Shown: positions 5,980-9,292 of the stretch, in pieces
How positions within the stretch are numbered: position 1 is the stretch's first letter
How the letters are laid out: every line of letters starts with the position of its first letter
Assembly: GCA_022570975.1 (NCBI GenBank)
Contig: JACZYS010000091.1
Location: 1-9,292, forward strand
From: Candidatus Zixiibacteriota bacterium
Lineage (GTDB): Bacteria > Zixibacteria > MSB-5A5 > GN15 > FEB-12
DNA length: 9,292 nt
Direction: 5' to 3'
Program-made: the position numbers and the translations under genes
Notes under the pieces: generated by a model
What the model was told of the DNA's origin: nothing
The model's database searches: none
Seen by the model: the letters and a program-made list of their open reading frames with translations, nothing else

Positions 5980-6692
5980 TAATTTCCCCTCGGGTGTTTT
6001 TTTCTTCTTGATTCTTCTTTCTTTGGCTTATAGAAATATTTTACTCCAATGGTGATAGAAAAAGAATCATAATTATTAACGGTCAAAAATGGTTCTGAGA
6101 AGTTGACCGGCAGGTATTTGGCGTTTAATTCAAAACCAACAGAACCGCCGACCAGCCAGTCAAATCCGCCATTTAAAGTATAGCTAAATTTTGTCTTTGA
6201 AGACTCCCGGTATTGGGCAAAAAATATGTCATTTGAAAACTGAATAGATTGTTTGGCATATACAATTCCCAATCCGGCAGAAAAATATGGTCTTAGTTTA
6301 CTTGAACCTCCACTCAAGGGATAAAATTTGAGGTTCACAAATATCGGATAGATCAATAAATTACCTATATCGTTAAGGCTGCCGTCGGTAAAAGAGATTG
6401 TTCCTCGGTTTACAATACCAAGGGATAACTCGCCTCTTAAATTTGATGAAAAGGGAATAGAATAAAAACCCTCAAAGTAAAAACTGGCGTTATTAATCTT
6501 GGTTCTTAATTGAGCTCCCTGAGAAGAAAGCGAATCGGGATGGGAGTCACCCAGATTGTTCCAGGCACCTAAACGGAATCCAACCTGCTGGCCGGTTTCT
6601 GCAAGATGCTTCTTTTTTGATTCAATAGCTGATACCGAGGTGGAAGCAACAGTAAAAAAAGCAAAAAGCAAATATGAAATGAGTCTAATCAT
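5979..6692 (-). CDS. Outer-membrane beta-barrel protein, first gene of the glycolytic operon
   Basis: An N-terminal signal peptide (MIRL plus a hydrophobic core, likely cut after 'SVSA', residue 22) precedes a protein of alternating aromatic/small and polar residues. It looks like a small barrel of about eight strands, for example 'ASFYFEGFYSIPF', 'RGELSLGIVNRG', 'YPIFVNLKFYPL', 'LRPYFSAGLGIVYA', 'FSYTLNGGFDWLVGGSVGFELNAKYL' in two parts, and 'FSITIGVKYFY'. 'LRPYFSAGLGI' is typical of OmpW/OmpA-like barrel domains. The protein ends with about 15 very basic residues ('KPKKEESRRKKHPRGN'), where barrel proteins usually end on an aromatic residue, so the tail may be periplasmic. A GAGGAA ribosome site precedes the ATG at 6692. 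Its stop overlaps the gapA start by one base, so the two are co-translated. The substrate or role is unknown. The barrel assignment is by pattern, not by recognised family. Confidence 0.8.
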   Translation of the reverse strand: MIRLISYLLFAFFTVASTSVSAIESKKKHLAETGQQVGFRLGAWNNLGDSHPDSLSSQGAQLRTKINNASFYFEGFYSIPFSSNLRGELSLGIVNRGTISFTDGSLNDIGNLLIYPIFVNLKFYPLSGGSSKLRPYFSAGLGIVYAKQSIQFSNDIFFAQYRESSKTKFSYTLNGGFDWLVGGSVGFELNAKYLPVNFSEPFLTVNNYDSFSITIGVKYFYKPKKEESRRKKHPRGN

Positions 6693-6725
6693 CTTTTCCT
6701 CAAAGGTAACTCAGTAATCCAAATC

Positions 6726-6746
6726 GACTGCCAAAAATTAGCAGTC
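6726..6746. promoter_or_regulatory. Inverted repeat in the leader of the barrel-gapA operon
   Basis: GACTGC (6726-6731) and GCAGTC (6741-6746) are perfect 6-bp arms around nine bases. They lie about 10-30 bases after the predicted minus-strand transcription start. It could be an operator or an mRNA 5' hairpin. Confidence 0.4.
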
Positions 6747-6762
6747 ACATCAATAGAGCTCA

Positions 6763-6790
6763 AATATATCGGTGATATTTCATAAGTCAA
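6763..6790 (-). promoter_or_regulatory. Sigma70-type promoter of the barrel-gapA-pgk-tpiA-secG-tRNA operon
   Basis: On the minus strand TTGACT (6790-6785) is followed after 16 bases by TATATT (6768-6763). The predicted start near 6756 leaves a leader of about 64 bases before the ATG at 6692. The boxes are one or two changes from consensus. Confidence 0.65.
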
Positions 6791-6792
6791 CA

Positions 6793-6957
6793 TATTTGGG
6801 CGAGTGCGGTAAAGTTTTTTATAGTATTGGCTTACATGGTTTCATTATTTGCCTTATAAGTCCATTTCAGGGATTTCCCCAATATGAATAAAATTCCAAA
6901 ACTCGGCCAATGAATCTTCAAAGAATTCAATGAAGAGAACAAATTATGGATATATGA
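6793..6957. other. Intergenic stretch between divergent promoters, no gene seen
   Basis: This AT-rich stretch lies between the two promoters. I see no coding potential. The only structure is a 7-base direct repeat, CAATGAA, at 6908 and 6928 (20 bases apart, two helical turns), too short to interpret alone. Confidence 0.4.
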
Positions 6958-6958
6958 T

Positions 6959-6986
6959 TTGACATTTTTGGTCACTGTATTATATT
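6959..6986 (+). promoter_or_regulatory. Sigma70-type promoter of the secreted 701-aa protein
   Basis: A perfect -35 box TTGACA (6959-6964) is followed after 16 bases by TATATT (6981-6986). The predicted start near 6993 leaves a leader of about 100 bases before the ATG at 7097. Confidence 0.7.
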
Positions 6987-6987
6987 T

Positions 6988-7013
6988 GGTATGTCAACAC
7001 TATGTTACATACC
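6988..7013. promoter_or_regulatory. 26-bp dyad over the predicted transcription start
   Basis: The left part GGTATGT-C-AACA and the right part TGTT-ACATACC are complementary over 11 pairs, with one extra C and a CTA centre. It begins two bases after the -10 box, so it could be a repressor operator covering +1 or a hairpin at the 5' end of the mRNA. Confidence 0.5.
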
Positions 7014-7096
7014 TTGTTTCGATCGGAAGATGAAATGAAGTAGTTTTTTCAAAAGTTTATGTTTTATTAATTTCAAAATAATTGCGGGTGGATTCC

Positions 7097-9202
7097 ATGA
7101 AGAAGACATTTATTATTATCTCAATTTTATTTATTACGATTTCCTTATTTGCAAAAGCCCCAGATAACGATGATCTTGGCAGCTCTCCGAGTTCAATCAG
7201 CACCATTGACTTGCAAACGTTCATAAATGCAAACAAACTGCTCATGTTTGTTACAAACAGGGGATCTATCGGTTATGACCAAGCTGGTGTTTTTGGGAGA
7301 AACGAAGGATTATATTATCCTTTTATCGGATTTGAAAACCCTTTCAGTGTGACTATTAAAAGGTCAGTCGTTTTTGCTGGAGGTATCTGGATTGCCGGCG
7401 TGGACAATGCTACCGGAGACACGCTTGTTACTGTTGCAGAATATTCCGATGATTACTGGCCCGGTCCAATGGTGGGAGGAACTTATCACGCCGATGGAGC
7501 TACCAATCCATCGTATAGAGTCTATAAAATCTACAAAGACAGTATGTCTGATAACCCAAATGATGATTACTTAAATTGGCCTGTCTCAGATGGAGCTCCG
7601 GTAGATAACTATGGTGCCCCTCTTTTGATTGGTGAACAAACCTTGTGGTCTGTTTTTAATGACGCTAATCCCGGACAAAAATTGAATTCGGCGGGTTCAG
7701 TTGCTAATCCTGTAGGCATTGAAATACAGCAAACCACTTGGGCTGTACAAGAGCCGGGAGACATTGAGATTCCATTAGAATCTGTAATCGATGTCCAGCA
7801 ACTAGGCAACAGCAAAGCAAATGTTGAAGTTTATGTTTCAGATTATTTACTGTTGACTGGAGATGATTATGTTGTCGTTGTGGATAGTCATCTGATTTTG
7901 GGTTCGGTCTGGCATCTTGACAATATTACAGAGAATATCAGAGTACTAGAAAATCAGACCGACTCAACTACAATAGATGGATTCTTAGTTATCGTTGAAT
8001 TTAACATTAACGAAACAATATTCTCCAGTTTCCAAGTGGTAGCCAACGGAAATGGTGTCTTAGACCCCCCGGTTCCCGGGGCTTTAGGTTCGCAAGGATT
8101 TCCAACTCCCGGGGACGGTGATCCTGACAATTCACAACAAGTTGGCGAAGGCAAATGGGCTCTCCACACGGGGGACAACGGTGGTTCCTGTAATTTTGGC
8201 AACAGAGGGTCTTATGATAAATTCTTAGAAAGATCAATGAGAGGAGACAACGTAACCAGAGCCGGTTTTTTTGATTACGAAATGAGATTTACCGGTGATA
8301 CCAACTCCTCGGGTGAATATGATAAATCATTAGGTGGCGGATCTGTTGCAATCAGATTCTTCCAGGATGATCTGGCTACGTGGGTTCCATTTGAGTTATG
8401 GAGAACAGGCATCAATACTCCGAATGACCAATCTGATGATGTTCGCTTGATTGTATGGCATTTGGATATTGCTGATGACTCAATTTATAATTTGGAAGGA
8501 TATGGGTGCTCTGCAGGACCAGCAGGCGGTGAACACTCTGCTTCTCCAGATGATGATGATCCACTTACTGACTGGATATACTGGTACCTCCCTGTTCAAG
8601 ATTCTTTGCCGGGAGAAAGTGGATATAACAAAGCAGTAGCAGAAATACTTGCCGGAACATACTCCAGCGGTGATAATGAAATAATTGCAAGAACTGTATT
8701 AATTAATGTAAATAGTAGCATAGCACCTCCTTTTAATCAGTCACTTCCGGAACCGGGAACTATATTTCGAATAGAAAACTCGGCCAGTGCATTTGGTCCT
8801 TTTCCCATAGATACATTTACTTTTACTGCAAATGAAGTTGCTCCACCCTTACTTGCAGGCGCAGACGATTTATCAATATATACAAGATACAAACTGATTA
8901 ACAAAGGCGGTAAGAATCTCAAAGATTTTTATATCTGTCTCTGGTTTGACCCGGATTTGGGAGATGCAGGTGATGATCTTATTGGATGTGATACCGTAAA
9001 TAACATCTTTTTCTGTTACAATGACGGACCGGATAGAGATTATGGTTACAAAGTACCAGTTTTTGGAGGGAAAGTTCTTGAAGGACCTATTGTTCCTTCT
9101 CCTGGTGATGTTGCCACAGTAAACGGTAAACAAATTCCAAATTATAAATTACAAATCACAAACAATTTTGAAATTCGATCGTTTAGAATTTGGGATTTGT
9201 GA
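7097..9202 (+). CDS. Secreted multi-module surface-type protein, 3' end replaced by a repeat
   Basis: The ATG at 7097 is chosen because GGGTGG lies before it and the signal peptide (MKKTFIIISILFITISLFA) starts there; an upstream in-frame TTG at 7082 is less likely. Residues about 45-220 ('MFVTNRGSIGYDQAGVFGRN', 'VVFAGGIWIAG', 'VAEYSDDYWPGPM', 'QTLWSVFNDANPG', 'GIEIQQTTW') match a surface/secreted protein module I know from FCB-type candidate phyla. About 590-680 ('YKLINKGGKNLKDFYICLWF', 'DPDLGDAGDDLIGCDT') looks like the second half of the same module. Between them lie about 370 residues of another module ('EMRFTGD', 'WVPFELWRTGINTPNDQSDD', 'TDWIYWYLP'). The last 20 or so residues ('NYKLQITNNF...') come from repeat DNA, and no sorting signal is present, so the protein is probably shortened. 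Cys pairs (around 471, 631 and 640) fit an exported protein. Its function is unknown. Confidence 0.85.
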   Translation: MKKTFIIISILFITISLFAKAPDNDDLGSSPSSISTIDLQTFINANKLLMFVTNRGSIGYDQAGVFGRNEGLYYPFIGFENPFSVTIKRSVVFAGGIWIAGVDNATGDTLVTVAEYSDDYWPGPMVGGTYHADGATNPSYRVYKIYKDSMSDNPNDDYLNWPVSDGAPVDNYGAPLLIGEQTLWSVFNDANPGQKLNSAGSVANPVGIEIQQTTWAVQEPGDIEIPLESVIDVQQLGNSKANVEVYVSDYLLLTGDDYVVVVDSHLILGSVWHLDNITENIRVLENQTDSTTIDGFLVIVEFNINETIFSSFQVVANGNGVLDPPVPGALGSQGFPTPGDGDPDNSQQVGEGKWALHTGDNGGSCNFGNRGSYDKFLERSMRGDNVTRAGFFDYEMRFTGDTNSSGEYDKSLGGGSVAIRFFQDDLATWVPFELWRTGINTPNDQSDDVRLIVWHLDIADDSIYNLEGYGCSAGPAGGEHSASPDDDDPLTDWIYWYLPVQDSLPGESGYNKAVAEILAGTYSSGDNEIIARTVLINVNSSIAPPFNQSLPEPGTIFRIENSASAFGPFPIDTFTFTANEVAPPLLAGADDLSIYTRYKLINKGGKNLKDFYICLWFDPDLGDAGDDLIGCDTVNNIFFCYNDGPDRDYGYKVPVFGGKVLEGPIVPSPGDVATVNGKQIPNYKLQITNNFEIRSFRIWDL

Positions 9203-9292
9203 TTCGGGATTTGTTTGGAATTTGAGATTTAGGATTTGGAATTTCAGCCGGTCTGCCGGTTGGGATTCAGGATTTGGAATTTGCTTCACACA
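9131..9292. repeat. Palindromic low-complexity repeat of GGATTTG/GGAATTTG units
   Basis: Arms 9132-9165 and 9211-9244 are inverted copies of each other (28 of 34 positions match) around a 45-base loop. The right side consists of variants of GGATTTG and GGAATTTG. The 14-mer AGGATTTGGAATTT occurs exactly at 9231 and again at 9269, separated by a GC-rich insert (CCGGTCTGCCGGT). The element invades the end of the secreted-protein gene and continues past the window. Confidence 0.75.

Noticed and set aside
6908..6934. CAATGAA direct repeat 20 bases apart
   Set aside because: A 7-base repeat in AT-rich DNA is easily chance, and it lies outside both promoters.
7954..8237. Minus-strand frames inside the secreted-protein gene
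   Set aside because: They are Pro/Arg-rich complements of the Gly/Asp-rich coding strand, without start signals.
9231..9292. CRISPR-like array from repeated GGATTTGGAATTT
   Set aside because: The units are short, degenerate and mostly contiguous, without regular unique spacers, so this is a low-complexity palindromic repeat.

Overview
The window looks like chromosomal DNA from a Gram-negative bacterium, probably of the FCB type or a neighbouring candidate phylum such as Zixibacteria, Marinimicrobia or KSB1. The grounds are an outer-membrane beta-barrel gene, a large secreted protein of a surface-protein family I associate with those groups, and AT-leaning DNA with AGGAGG-type ribosome binding sites. 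The phylum is inference.

Layout. (1) Bases 1-1459 hold two incomplete genes facing each other: the beta-like part of a thiamine-diphosphate dehydrogenase/transketolase-type enzyme on +, and the 5' part of a coiled-coil, proline-rich protein on -. They meet in a G-rich stretch near 1205-1222, and neither has a credible C-terminus. (2) Bases 1460-2432 hold one unknown small membrane-anchored protein on -, flanked by two similar terminator hairpins. Both hairpins adjoin a copy of the sequence that follows the tRNA 3' end. (3) Bases 2433-6790 form one operon-like minus-strand block. It starts at a good sigma70-type promoter and runs outer-membrane beta-barrel protein - gapA - pgk - tpiA - secG - tRNA-Leu(GAG), ending at a strong terminator. 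The first four junctions overlap or are almost gapless. (4) Bases 6693-7096 are a divergent regulatory region with a promoter on each strand and a dyad near each predicted transcription start. (5) Bases 7097-9202 encode a secreted 701-residue protein whose 3' end runs into (6) a palindromic, low-complexity 'GGATTTG/GGAATTTG' repeat that continues to the window end.

Functionally, gapA, pgk and tpiA cover the triose-phosphate to 3-phosphoglycerate part of glycolysis/gluconeogenesis. secG encodes a small SecYEG translocon subunit, and the tRNA reads CUC/CUU leucine codons.

The observations most worth following up are: tpiA is out of frame at an A7 run that is also a correctly phased A AAA AAA slippery heptamer; the two truncated genes meet tail to tail; a terminator/tRNA-end duplication flanks an orphan gene; a secreted-protein module is split by another module and then cut off by a repeat; and strong dyads sit in the divergent promoter region. 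I see no clearly new multi-gene system, CRISPR array or transposase.
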